DNA from: Spirochaetales bacterium | GTDB lineage: Bacteria > Spirochaetota > Spirochaetia > Treponematales > Treponemataceae | DNA length: 39,152 nucleotides | Direction of reading: 5' to 3' | Assembly (NCBI GenBank): GCA_016929605.1 | Contig: JAFGIM010000142.1 | Location: forward strand, 1-39,152 | Notes under the pieces: generated by a model | The model's input: the letters and a program-made list of their open reading frames with translations, nothing else | Databases searched by the model: none | What the model was told of the DNA's origin: nothing | Part shown: one piece after another, positions 7,646 to 17,067 of the stretch | Layout of the letters: each line of letters opens with the position of its first letter | How positions within the stretch are numbered: position 1 is the stretch's first letter | Program-made: the position numbers and the translations under genes

Positions 7646-8388
7646 TCCTTGTTTCCCTGATCATCCTGACCGCTCTATTATTTTATGTGGCCCTACCCCT
7701 GCTTTCGCGCGAGGCGCAAAAAAAGCACTACAACGGGATTCTGACCGACATTGACGAGCATGTCGGTATTTCCGGCAGTGTTACCACTGTCCGGGATGGA
7801 AGAATATGGATTACAGCCGATCACCGTCAAGAAGATTCTGATACCCCGCTTGTTCTGGTTCCCCAACAAACAACGTTTATGTCCGTCAGCTCAGATGGGG
7901 TAACCGAATGGATCCCCTGGAAACGACTTCTTGCAGTGGAAACCGGCTCTACGGTTATGGTGTATCTTCCGGCAAGCGGTAAGCGTCGCACCTACTGTGT
8001 ATTTCACGAAGAGAAAAATGCCAAAGCGTTCCGCGAGCGCCTGAGAGAGCGGCGGATGCATCATCATCTGTCGGATCCCGCCACTCCCTTTTTTGTAGCT
8101 CTTGGCGCCTTTTTAGAGTTTGCCTTTTTTCTTTCTGCCTTTACCGGGGGGGAACTTGATACGGCGAGCTCGTTGGCCCTGATCGCTATCTTTGGCAAGG
8201 CCCTTCCCTGGGCACCACCAGGACTTGCGCTTACCTTATGGTCGCATCGGATACAGGATAGGGCTCAGGACAAAAAAAAACGCCGACAGTCACTGACCGT
8301 CGGCTATGTGTTAACAGGATTGGGCGTCCTTTTAAACGGAGCTCTGATCCTCTTCGTTATCCGGGGTATCGCTTTCTCCGTCCGATAG
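7639..8388 (+). CDS. Membrane protein of unknown function
   Basis: A 249-residue protein. One N-terminal membrane helix (VLVSLIILTALLFYVALPLL) is followed by a soluble stretch of about 120 residues rich in beta strands, whose WIPWKRLLAVETGSTVMVYL region and later Phe/Arg-rich helix are loosely reminiscent of bacterial PH-like domains. Three hydrophobic segments follow at the C-terminus. The start is firmly set by AAAGGAGG 5-6 bases before the ATG. I do not recognise the family. The 3' end overlaps the opposing RNA-binding-protein gene by 57 bases, and its coding sequence contains the terminator of that gene. Confidence 0.7.
   Translation: MTVLVSLIILTALLFYVALPLLSREAQKKHYNGILTDIDEHVGISGSVTTVRDGRIWITADHRQEDSDTPLVLVPQQTTFMSVSSDGVTEWIPWKRLLAVETGSTVMVYLPASGKRRTYCVFHEEKNAKAFRERLRERRMHHHLSDPATPFFVALGAFLEFAFFLSAFTGGELDTASSLALIAIFGKALPWAPPGLALTLWSHRIQDRAQDKKKRRQSLTVGYVLTGLGVLLNGALILFVIRGIAFSVR
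8272..8304 (-). terminator. Terminator of the DbpA-domain gene, inside the opposing gene
   Basis: On the minus strand, GCCGACGGTC, loop AGT and GACTGTCGGC form a stem with one mismatch, followed by an uninterrupted T run (A run 8272-8280 on the plus strand). It lies about 28 bases beyond the stop of the minus-strand gene ending at 8332, and entirely inside the coding sequence of the gene at 7639-8388. Confidence 0.7.
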
Positions 8389-9153
8389 GTAGGTATCCTG
8401 CTCGGAATAGTCATCCTGGGCAAAGCTATCATCGGTGGATGAATCTGCCTCTGTATATTCGTCAGTTTCCTGTTCGGCCGATTCTTCCTTTTTCTTGGAA
8501 TAGCTGACTACGAGTTTTCGTCCCCGATATTCCATCTCGTGTAAGCCTTCTATTACCCGATCAGCGTCCTCGGTTATTACTTGGACGAATGAGTAGTTAT
8601 CCAACACGCGAATATCTCCGATATGATCGCGGTCAATCTCCACATTCTGCATAATCAAGCCAATAAGATCACGGGGGAACACACGCCGATTGCGTCCAAT
8701 GCTCACAAAGAGGGTGGTCGCCAATTCTTCGGGAAGTACTACCCGCTCTACCGGACGATTTTCTGTAGAAGGTCGCTCACGGCTTGCCCGTTCTGTCTTC
8801 TCCGCTCTTGCTCCCTTGTCGGCCCGGGGAGCTTTTTCACCACGATTTCCCCGATCACTGCGTTCGCTTCGATCGCTACGTTCGCTTCGATCACTGCGAT
8901 CTCGTTTATCCCGAAATGAACGACCCGTTCGAAGGGCTGAGCCAAATGAGCCAGGGAAGGCTCCATCATCAATCTGCTTGAGCAGGTATGCCGCAAGATA
9001 TGACCGCAATGTTAAGGGTACTGACGAGCGGAATAAACGGCGATACTGATTGAGCAGGAGGGGATCTTCTTCCGTCCTGATCTTTTTAACAACGTCCTGA
9101 AGATATTCGGTAATCTGATCTGCATTCAGGGCGCTTTTTCTCTTTTCTGACAC
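8332..9153 (-). CDS. Free-standing DbpA-type RNA-binding domain protein
   Basis: A 273-residue protein without helicase motifs. The C-terminal half contains the fold that DEAD-box helicase DbpA/CsdA uses to bind structured RNA: TTLFVSIGRNRRVFPRDLIG, then IGDIRVLDNYSFVQV, then a Leu/Val-rich strand with RKLVVSYSKK. The N-terminal 85 residues are helical. The linker (about residues 80-130) is low-complexity, with repeating Asp-Arg-Ser and Glu-Arg-Ser units and then Arg/Lys/Ala-rich sequence. The tail is strongly acidic with Gln, Ser and Thr. A GTG start at 9153 has AGGAG upstream. It probably binds rRNA or mRNA, but which RNA is unknown. It may be cotranscribed with the UPF0158-GNAT gene upstream. 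Confidence 0.8.
   Translation of the reverse strand: MSEKRKSALNADQITEYLQDVVKKIRTEEDPLLLNQYRRLFRSSVPLTLRSYLAAYLLKQIDDGAFPGSFGSALRTGRSFRDKRDRSDRSERSDRSERSDRGNRGEKAPRADKGARAEKTERASRERPSTENRPVERVVLPEELATTLFVSIGRNRRVFPRDLIGLIMQNVEIDRDHIGDIRVLDNYSFVQVITEDADRVIEGLHEMEYRGRKLVVSYSKKKEESAEQETDEYTEADSSTDDSFAQDDYSEQDTYLSDGESDTPDNEEDQSSV
8852..8904. repeat. 18-bp tandem repeat in the low-complexity linker
   Basis: The unit CGATCACTGCGTTCGCTT (8852-8869) is repeated with two changes at 8870-8887 and partly again from 8888. The period of 18 bases keeps the frame and adds six residues per unit to the charged Arg/Ser/Asp linker of the DbpA-domain protein, so copy-number change would alter linker length without breaking the gene. 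Confidence 0.75.
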
Positions 9154-9199
9154 GATAACATTCTCCTGTAGTCAATAATGCCATAATTATGACGCTTAC

Positions 9200-11481
<2,282 letters not shown>

Positions 11482-11506
11482 GGGAACCAACATACAATAA
11501 CAACAT

Positions 11507-11547
11507 AAAAAAAGGCTGTCCGACACGGTTGTGTTGGGCAGCCTTTT
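11507..11547. terminator. Bidirectional terminator between eno and clpP
   Basis: A 13-bp stem with two G-U pairs (GGCTGTCCGACAC, loop GGTT, GTGTTGGGCAGCC; 11514-11543) is flanked by seven A residues on the left and four T residues on the right. It can therefore serve eno on the plus strand and clpP on the minus strand. Confidence 0.8.
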
Positions 11548-11571
11548 GTATTACCAGCTCATGGAAAAAAA

Positions 11572-12213
11572 TCAAGACAGGCTTTCAAGCTCAGCTCGGG
11601 TAGTAATCACCTTGGACACAAGGCCATATTCCTTTGACTCGCCAGCGCTCATCCAGAAATCTCGATCGGTGTCCCGGGCTACCCGATCTACCGCCATACC
11701 GGTTTCTTCGGCAATAAGCTCATTGATTCTGACCCGCATTTTTTCTAGCTCAAGGGCATGAATTTCAATCTCGGTAGCAACACCCTTAATCCCCGACAAG
11801 GGTTGATGAATAAGGTAATGGCTATTGGGAAGGGCTAAACGTCGGGCTTTGGGAGCGGCGAGCAGGATAATCGAGCCTGCGCTTGCTACTAGTCCCATCC
11901 CAATGGTATACACCGGTGCCTTGATAAAGCGAATCATGTCAAATATAGCAAAGCCAGCGTCGGCATCCCCGCCAGGAGAGTCGATAAAGAGCTTGATTGG
12001 CTCATCTGAATCGGCTTCCAATACGAGTAATTGTCTGATAATCCGTTCGGCCAGGGCCTTGTTTATCTCGCCCGAAAGCAAAATTTGGCGTGTTTTTAAG
12101 AATTTATGTGCCAGAGGATCAATTTCCGCGGGAGCCTTATTCTCCTGCTCGTCTTCTTCTTCCTCTTCGTTGCGCATTGCACGGCGTATATCGGTATATC
12201 TGGCTTGTTTCAC
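11572..12213 (-). CDS. clpP: ATP-dependent Clp protease proteolytic subunit
   Basis: A 213-residue ClpP serine peptidase, the proteolytic chamber that works with ClpX/ClpA-type unfoldases (not encoded here). The catalytic triad is visible: Ser111 in GLVASAGS, His136 in YLIHQPL and probably Asp181 in ARDTDRDFW. IDSPGGDADAG is the usual oxyanion region. The N-terminus carries a very acidic stretch (residues 16-25, Glu/Asp-rich) in place of a typical propeptide. A GTG start at 12213 is supported by AAGGAG six bases upstream. It stands apart from tig and clpX, so it may be a second paralogue, as spirochaetes often carry two ClpPs. Confidence 0.93.
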   Translation of the reverse strand: MKQARYTDIRRAMRNEEEEEDEQENKAPAEIDPLAHKFLKTRQILLSGEINKALAERIIRQLLVLEADSDEPIKLFIDSPGGDADAGFAIFDMIRFIKAPVYTIGMGLVASAGSIILLAAPKARRLALPNSHYLIHQPLSGIKGVATEIEIHALELEKMRVRINELIAEETGMAVDRVARDTDRDFWMSAGESKEYGLVSKVITTRAELESLS

Positions 12214-12246
12214 TCATCTCTCCTTATGTTGTATCTTGAATGTAGC

Positions 12247-12290
12247 AAAAAAAACGGCAACCGTACAGGGTTTACCCTTTTTTCTGCCGT
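12247..12290 (-). terminator. Possible terminator of the pth-mazG operon
   Basis: On the minus strand ACGGCA and TGCCGT (outer arms, 12290-12285 and 12259-12254) enclose a smaller AGGGT/ACCCT hairpin and are followed by eight T residues (A run 12247-12254 on the plus strand). The mazG stop codon lies inside the structure. The large loop makes this less certain than the other terminators. Confidence 0.45.
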
Positions 12291-13114
12291 TCCTGCTGTT
12301 TTGCCTCGTCCCAAAACACATCCATTTCCCCTAAATGGGCCTTGTCCAGAGGAAGTCCCGCCTTTTTCATCGCATGTTCCACATAGGTAAAGCGCCGGGT
12401 AAATTTGGCGTTGGTACGGGTTAGGGCTACCCCCGGGTCTACCTTAAGATGACGGGCGATATTCACGATGGCGAACAAAAGGTCTCCCAGTTCATCCTCT
12501 ATCGCAGAGGTGTCCCCGGATAATACGGCTGTGCGTAATTCGGCAAGCTCTTCGTCTACCTTGGGCCACACATCATCGAGTGTCTTCCAGTCAAAGCCGG
12601 ATTTTGAAGCCTTTTTTTGCAGTTTATTCGCCCGTTCAAGGGCGGGCATCCCGCGGGAGACTTCATCCAAAATAGATGCGCCCCGACGGCCTTCTACACC
12701 ACGCTTTATAACGTCCCATTGGGCTAATACCTTTTCCGCTGTATCACTTGCTCCCTCGCTACCCGGTCCGGCAAAACCCTCGGTCTGGCCAAACACATGT
12801 GGATGACGGCGAATAAGTTTGTCCGACACCGACTCCAGGGAATCGGCAACGGTAAAGGTTCCTTCTTGCTCATACATATAGGCGAGCATCGCCGCATTAA
12901 GAAACACATCCCCGATTTCTTCTTTTACGTGTTCCGGATCTTCGTCGGTTATGGCCTCTACGGTCTCGTAGGCTTCTTCTATAAGCGTTTCCCTAAGGGT
13001 CTTGGGTGTTTGCTCTATATCCCAGGGACAGCCCCCTGGGGCGCGTAAACGTATGATCGTTTCGTACAATCGGTTAAAGGCGCTCATCGTTTCTGCGGAA
13101 AGCGGAGTATTCAT
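12272..13114 (-). CDS. mazG: Nucleoside triphosphate pyrophosphohydrolase MazG
   Basis: A 280-residue tandem-domain MazG, which hydrolyses NTPs to NMP and PPi and is thought to cleanse the nucleotide pool or act in stress responses. The first domain has the N-terminal signature RLRAPGGCPWDIEQTPKTLR and the metal motif EEAYETVEAI, then EEIGDVFLNA. The second repeats it with EELAELRTAV and EDELGDLLFAIVNIAR. The length is close to the E. coli enzyme (263), with a Lys/Gln-rich tail. It follows pth by 12 bases with AAGGAA before the ATG, so the two are probably cotranscribed. Confidence 0.93.
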   Translation of the reverse strand: MNTPLSAETMSAFNRLYETIIRLRAPGGCPWDIEQTPKTLRETLIEEAYETVEAITDEDPEHVKEEIGDVFLNAAMLAYMYEQEGTFTVADSLESVSDKLIRRHPHVFGQTEGFAGPGSEGASDTAEKVLAQWDVIKRGVEGRRGASILDEVSRGMPALERANKLQKKASKSGFDWKTLDDVWPKVDEELAELRTAVLSGDTSAIEDELGDLLFAIVNIARHLKVDPGVALTRTNAKFTRRFTYVEHAMKKAGLPLDKAHLGEMDVFWDEAKQQERQKKG

Positions 13115-13126
13115 AACAGTATTCCT

Positions 13127-13720
13127 TTACGGCTCCACAAGCCGTTTTTTAGCCCATTCAGGCAGAAGCTGCTGCGGTTCCGAGCTGAGTGTGCGGGTAA
13201 AAAGATCCTCGCTTAAGGACCACACCTGAGACATCAGTATCTGTTCGTCGCCGGTAAAATCCGAAAGTACAAAGGAGGCAACGTCTCCATGGACCGGGCG
13301 GCCAATTCCAAATCGTAGCCGCCAAAAGTCTGCCGTACCGAGCGAGGCCTTAAGAGACCTCAGTCCATTATGCCCGCCAAGTCCGCCTGACCACTTAAGG
13401 CTCACTGTTCCCGGGGGAAGTTCAAGTTCATCGTGCACCACCAGGATGTCGGCGGGTGGTATGCGGTAAAAGGCGGCGGCTTCGGCCACGCTTTCCCCGG
13501 AAAGATTCATAAAGGTTTCCGGTTTAAGAAAATGAACAACCCGGCGTGGCCCTCCGTCCAGGGGAGCGATAGAGCAAGAGGCATAACGGCCCTTGAACTT
13601 GGACTGCCAGGAAAGAGAAGCGGCAAGAGACAGGCTATCGGCAAAAAGCCAGGCGACATTGTGACGGTTGTGACGGTAGGTTTTTCCGTGGTTTCCCAGG
13701 AAGGCAACAAGCGAGATCAT
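13127..13720 (-). CDS. pth: Peptidyl-tRNA hydrolase
   Basis: A 197-residue bacterial Pth, which releases tRNA from prematurely dropped peptidyl-tRNA. The N-terminal LGNHGKTYRHNRHNVAWLF holds the catalytic His (NRHN). PETFMNLSGESV and VVHDELELPPGTV follow, and then the second family signature GGLGGHNGLRSL. The usual GLGNPG start is altered to FLGNHGK, a small departure from consensus. No Shine-Dalgarno precedes ATG 13720; a TACAAT box lies 9 bases upstream. It heads the pth-mazG unit and is divergent from the pyrophosphatase gene. Confidence 0.93.
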   Translation of the reverse strand: MISLVAFLGNHGKTYRHNRHNVAWLFADSLSLAASLSWQSKFKGRYASCSIAPLDGGPRRVVHFLKPETFMNLSGESVAEAAAFYRIPPADILVVHDELELPPGTVSLKWSGGLGGHNGLRSLKASLGTADFWRLRFGIGRPVHGDVASFVLSDFTGDEQILMSQVWSLSEDLFTRTLSSEPQQLLPEWAKKRLVEP

Positions 13721-13729
13721 GATGTGGCC

Positions 13730-13735
13730 ATTGTA
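13730..13735 (-). promoter_or_regulatory. -10 box of pth, nearly leaderless
   Basis: TACAAT on the minus strand, ending 9 bases before the pth ATG at 13720. The best -35 candidate at 17 bases spacing (TACACT) is poor. Confidence 0.35.
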
Positions 13736-13756
13736 CCGAAAACTTCCGTTTTAGTG

Positions 13757-13762
13757 TATACT
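13757..13762 (+). promoter_or_regulatory. -10 box of the pyrophosphatase gene
   Basis: TATACT ends 9 bases before an in-frame GTG (13772) and 24 before the ATG at 13787. The only -35-like sequence (TTGTAC, 13731-13736) is 20 bases away, longer than ideal. Confidence 0.4.
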
Positions 13763-13771
13763 TCCAGCAAC

Positions 13772-15439
13772 GTGAAAGACACACTCATGAAGAAAACCTA
13801 TATCATCGGGCACCGTAATCCCGATACCGACTCTATTGTCTCAGCCGCCGCCTACACCGCGCTTAAAAAGGCGCAAGGATACTCAGGCTGTGTCGCCGCC
13901 CGCGCGGGTAAACCTACGCCGCAAACTGAATATATCTTTAACCGTTTTAAGGTTCCCCTTCCAGAGTTTGTCTCGGATCTGGTACCCAAGGTTGCCTACC
14001 ACTATAATCCGGACATCACCACCATCGGCGAAGAAACATCCCTGTGGGAAGCCATGGAAATACTGGGATCGGGTACGGTTCGGGTACTCCCCGTTGTGGA
14101 TGGCGAGGGCAAGTACCGTTCGCTGCTCCATTACAGCTTTCTTGCCCAAAAAGTCTTCAAGATGATTAACCCCAAGCAAAAAACCGTTATTCAGACAAGC
14201 ATAGAATTGCTTTCCTCGGTATTACATACCCAGGCCCTGGTAGTTCACAATGAGAAGGAGATCCGCAAAAGCCCCATCATTATTGCTGCTGCAGAATTTG
14301 ATACCTTTCAGGAACATCTTGGATCCCATATTCCGGAAAACACCATTTTAATAACCGGTAACCGGGTGGACATCCAGAAGTACGCTATAGAGTGCGGAGT
14401 GCGCGCCCTTATTATTACCAATGGAACGATGATCGATAAGGATCTGCGGGAAAAGGCCGAGAAACGCGGTGTTTCCGTATTAATCAGTCCCTATGATACC
14501 GCATCTACCTCCTTGCTCATTATCTATTCAATGCCGGTCTCTTCCATGGCTAACGATCAGGTTAAGCCGGTTAACCGAAGCGACACCACACGGAAGATTG
14601 CCCCCCTTTTGGCCCTGGCTCCGGGGAAAAGCCTCCCCGTGGTTGATGACGATGGCAGGGTTGTTGGTATTGTCTCCGAAGGAGACCTGTATCGAGAGCC
14701 GAACATCAACGTTATTCTCGTAGATCACAACGAGCAAAGTCAGGCGGTTGAAGGACTCGATCATTATCGCATTCTGGAAATTATCGACCATCATCGCATC
14801 GGCACTCTGGCGACCAGAGATCCCATCACCTTTATCAATAAACCCGTTGGAGCGACGAGTACCATCATAGCAGGCTTGTTTCAGGAAAACCGGATTCCCC
14901 TCTCCCTGGAGACCGCCTCGATTTTATTATGCGGTATCCTTGCCGACACCCTTGTCCTTCAGTCCGCTACCACAACAGGGGACGATCGAGCTCAGGCGGA
15001 ATACCTTGCAAACATAACAAACCTGGATATAGAGGCCCTTGGTCGGGATTTACTTGCCGCGGCAAGCAACATCGCCGGGCGGAGCGTCGAAGATTTGATC
15101 AAGCAGGACATGAAGGAATATACCGAAGCCGGTCATACCTTTACCGTAAGCCAGATAGAGGTGGAAGATCCCCACGAAATTCTTTCGCGTAAGGAAGAGT
15201 TTATCTCCGCCCTTGAAGCCTACCGTCAGCAGCGCGGGTATTTGTTAAGCGCCTTGATGGTAACCGATATTACCGAACTGTCGAGTCTTTTATTGGTCGC
15301 CTCCGATCGCGAGTTTGAGCAAACAATATCCCTGCCACGAATGGAAAATTCCTTATACATGATGCGGGATGTTGTGTCGCGGAAAAAGCAGCTTATGCCC
15401 ATCCTTTCGGAAATCGTTGAAACCTACGGAGAGAAGTAG
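13772..15439 (+). CDS. CBS-regulated manganese-dependent inorganic pyrophosphatase (family II)
   Basis: About 555 residues. The N-terminal DHH part starts IIGHRNPDTDSIVSAAAY, and the DHH motif appears as EIIDHHRIG after a VILVDHNE strand. Between them, over about 240 residues, lie two CBS halves (IGEETSLWEAMEIL and LVDDDGRVVGIVSEGDLY-like) separated by a DRTGG-type domain (TILITGNRVDIQKYAIECGV). A C-terminal DHHA2 domain follows. In this family the CBS/DRTGG insert binds adenine nucleotides and tunes hydrolysis of pyrophosphate. The start is either GTG 13772, just after a -10 box, or ATG 13787; neither has a good ribosome binding site. The pseudouridine synthase gene follows 3 bases after the stop. 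Confidence 0.9.
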   Translation: MKDTLMKKTYIIGHRNPDTDSIVSAAAYTALKKAQGYSGCVAARAGKPTPQTEYIFNRFKVPLPEFVSDLVPKVAYHYNPDITTIGEETSLWEAMEILGSGTVRVLPVVDGEGKYRSLLHYSFLAQKVFKMINPKQKTVIQTSIELLSSVLHTQALVVHNEKEIRKSPIIIAAAEFDTFQEHLGSHIPENTILITGNRVDIQKYAIECGVRALIITNGTMIDKDLREKAEKRGVSVLISPYDTASTSLLIIYSMPVSSMANDQVKPVNRSDTTRKIAPLLALAPGKSLPVVDDDGRVVGIVSEGDLYREPNINVILVDHNEQSQAVEGLDHYRILEIIDHHRIGTLATRDPITFINKPVGATSTIIAGLFQENRIPLSLETASILLCGILADTLVLQSATTTGDDRAQAEYLANITNLDIEALGRDLLAAASNIAGRSVEDLIKQDMKEYTEAGHTFTVSQIEVEDPHEILSRKEEFISALEAYRQQRGYLLSALMVTDITELSSLLLVASDREFEQTISLPRMENSLYMMRDVVSRKKQLMPILSEIVETYGEK

Positions 15440-15442
15440 CAC

Positions 15443-16240
15443 ATGGAAGGGCGTGGAAAAAGACTCGAGGTCGTCTATGAGGATCAATGGATTGTGGTTA
15501 TTTCCAAACCGTCAGGAATGTTATCCGTTGGATATCCGGGATACCGGGGAAAAAGCGCGCAAGATGTTCTTTCCCAGATGTTCAAGAGTAAGGGAAAGCG
15601 GCAGATAACCGCAGTCCATAGACTCGACAAGGACACCTCCGGAATTATGATATTTGCCCTGTCCGCGGCGGTATCCGAACGTTTTATGAATGACTGGCAA
15701 GACATTGTGAGCGAACGAATCTATCGCTGTGTGTGCGAGCGGGTTAAGGGGAGAGATGACCTTGAGGACGCGGCAACGATCGATCTTCCAATTGCCTATA
15801 ACCGGCAACACGTCGGCTTTGTTCCCTCGGGAAAGGAGCCAAAGCTCCTGAAAGCGGCGGAACGGGCGGTAACCAGGTACAAGGTGCTTGCCCGGGGAGA
15901 GCGTTACGATTTACTTGAATGCGAGTTGGAAACAGGCAGAAAAAACCAAATACGAATTCATCTTGCCCATCTGGGCCATCCTATAGTGGGGGATGAGGTG
16001 TATGGACTACAGAAGGCGCCACCTTCGGGCCTCTCCCGTCTTGCCCTGCATGCCCGCGTTATTGCCTTTCGCCATCCCTTTACCGCAGACCTGCTTAGAT
16101 TCGAAAAGAGCGAACCGGCAGAGTTCCTCTCGGTAACAATGAAGGCAAAGGCACCCCGTCCGATCCGTAACCGCGAAAGTGCATCGTGCCCCCTTGCCGC
16201 GCGATCAAACCTGCGACGGCCAGGGAAAAAGAAACGTTAG
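15443..16240 (+). CDS. RluA-family pseudouridine synthase
   Basis: A 265-residue RNA pseudouridine synthase of the RluA/RluC/RluD group, without an N-terminal S4 domain. The catalytic motif HRLDKDTSGIMIFA holds the active-site Asp. YEDQWIVVISKPSGMLS is the normal family opening, and ETGRKNQIRIHLAHLGHPIVGDEVYG is the second conserved block. The C-terminal 35 residues are Arg/Lys-rich. Which rRNA or tRNA site it modifies cannot be told. It begins 3 bases after the pyrophosphatase stop, with GGAGAG upstream, so the two form an operon. Its stop codon overlaps that of the convergent membrane-protein gene. Confidence 0.9.
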   Translation: MEGRGKRLEVVYEDQWIVVISKPSGMLSVGYPGYRGKSAQDVLSQMFKSKGKRQITAVHRLDKDTSGIMIFALSAAVSERFMNDWQDIVSERIYRCVCERVKGRDDLEDAATIDLPIAYNRQHVGFVPSGKEPKLLKAAERAVTRYKVLARGERYDLLECELETGRKNQIRIHLAHLGHPIVGDEVYGLQKAPPSGLSRLALHARVIAFRHPFTADLLRFEKSEPAEFLSVTMKAKAPRPIRNRESASCPLAARSNLRRPGKKKR

Positions 16241-17022
16241 TTTTTCCAGGGGAAGATAAAATGCTTAAAGCTGCGATCCCCCAGGGTTTCTTCGTCATGG
16301 GCAAGTAAATCATCCCAAGGCACCTGTTTTCTCGCGACGCGCCAATCCATAAGCGGATGAGCCTCGGCCCAATCATACTTGTACAGTAAAAGCCGGAAGG
16401 CTTCGTTATACGCAAGGATAAGACCGGAAAAACCGGGCAAGAGGAAAAGGGTTATCAGGGAAATAAAAATGCACAACAGTGAATAGAGGGCCATAAAAAG
16501 AGATAGCCCCGGATTGTCAAAAAAAATCACAAAGCATTTTTGGACCGATCGAATAAACGACACCTTAAGCTGCGAACGAATGGGATAAAACCATTGGAGC
16601 GACAGTATTACCACCAAGGCAATCCAAATGAGCACAAGGGCAAAGGCCAAACCGATACCATTTCCCCAGCGCGCATACCAGGGCACCGACACCAAAAGGA
16701 TCAGAGCCGCAAGCAAGGAAAGGGCTGCGCATAAGATTCCATATATACTTTCGGTTTTAAGATGAGAGACAAGAGACTTCCACGAGAACGACTTAAAAGA
16801 CGCCACCCGATAACATTCAGCCGAAACTGCGGCTAAAAGGCCTCCCGTTACCAACCAGGCAAGAGAAAGCAAAAGCCAGGCCAGGGCCTGATGTGACGAA
16901 AGGGAAAGCGCGCTAAACAAAAAAAGAGCATTGACCACCAATAAAAGCGCGTTAATCGCTAATAAGGTCAACACATTATCCCAGCCATCATAGAGGTTCT
17001 TTTTCAAAAAAAATCCGGTCAT
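16237..17022 (-). CDS. Polytopic membrane protein of unknown function
   Basis: A 261-residue protein with about six hydrophobic segments, for example VLTLLAINALLLVVNALFLF, LAWLLLSLAWLVTGGLLAAV and GIGLAFALVLIWIALVVIL. The soluble end (YDWAEAHPLMDWRVARKQVP) is charged. The overall plan, with an N-terminal NLYDGWDNVLTLL segment, resembles DUF624-like membrane proteins, but I am not sure of the family. It lies divergently from the purine-nucleoside transporter genes, only 45 bases from them. A -10-like TATGCT lies 11 bases before the ATG, and there is no ribosome binding site. The stop codon overlaps the stop of the RluA-type gene. Confidence 0.7.
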   Translation of the reverse strand: MTGFFLKKNLYDGWDNVLTLLAINALLLVVNALFLFSALSLSSHQALAWLLLSLAWLVTGGLLAAVSAECYRVASFKSFSWKSLVSHLKTESIYGILCAALSLLAALILLVSVPWYARWGNGIGLAFALVLIWIALVVILSLQWFYPIRSQLKVSFIRSVQKCFVIFFDNPGLSLFMALYSLLCIFISLITLFLLPGFSGLILAYNEAFRLLLYKYDWAEAHPLMDWRVARKQVPWDDLLAHDEETLGDRSFKHFIFPWKN

Positions 17023-17055
17023 GTTTCTACGGTAGCATATTCCGCGTGTATTTAC

Positions 17056-17061
17056 TATATT
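17056..17061 (+). promoter_or_regulatory. -10 box of the purine-nucleoside transporter operon, predicted leaderless
   Basis: TATATT ends 6 bases before ATG 17068. No -35 at proper spacing and no Shine-Dalgarno are visible. Confidence 0.35.
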
Positions 17062-17067
17062 TTATTC

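Noticed and set aside
8852-8904. Possible CRISPR-like or intergenic repeat
   Set aside because: The 18-bp units have no spacers and are in frame inside a coding sequence, so this is a coding tandem repeat.
13433-13771. Upstream open extension of the pyrophosphatase frame
   Set aside because: It runs antisense through pth and past a -10 box; the family N-terminus begins near 13787.
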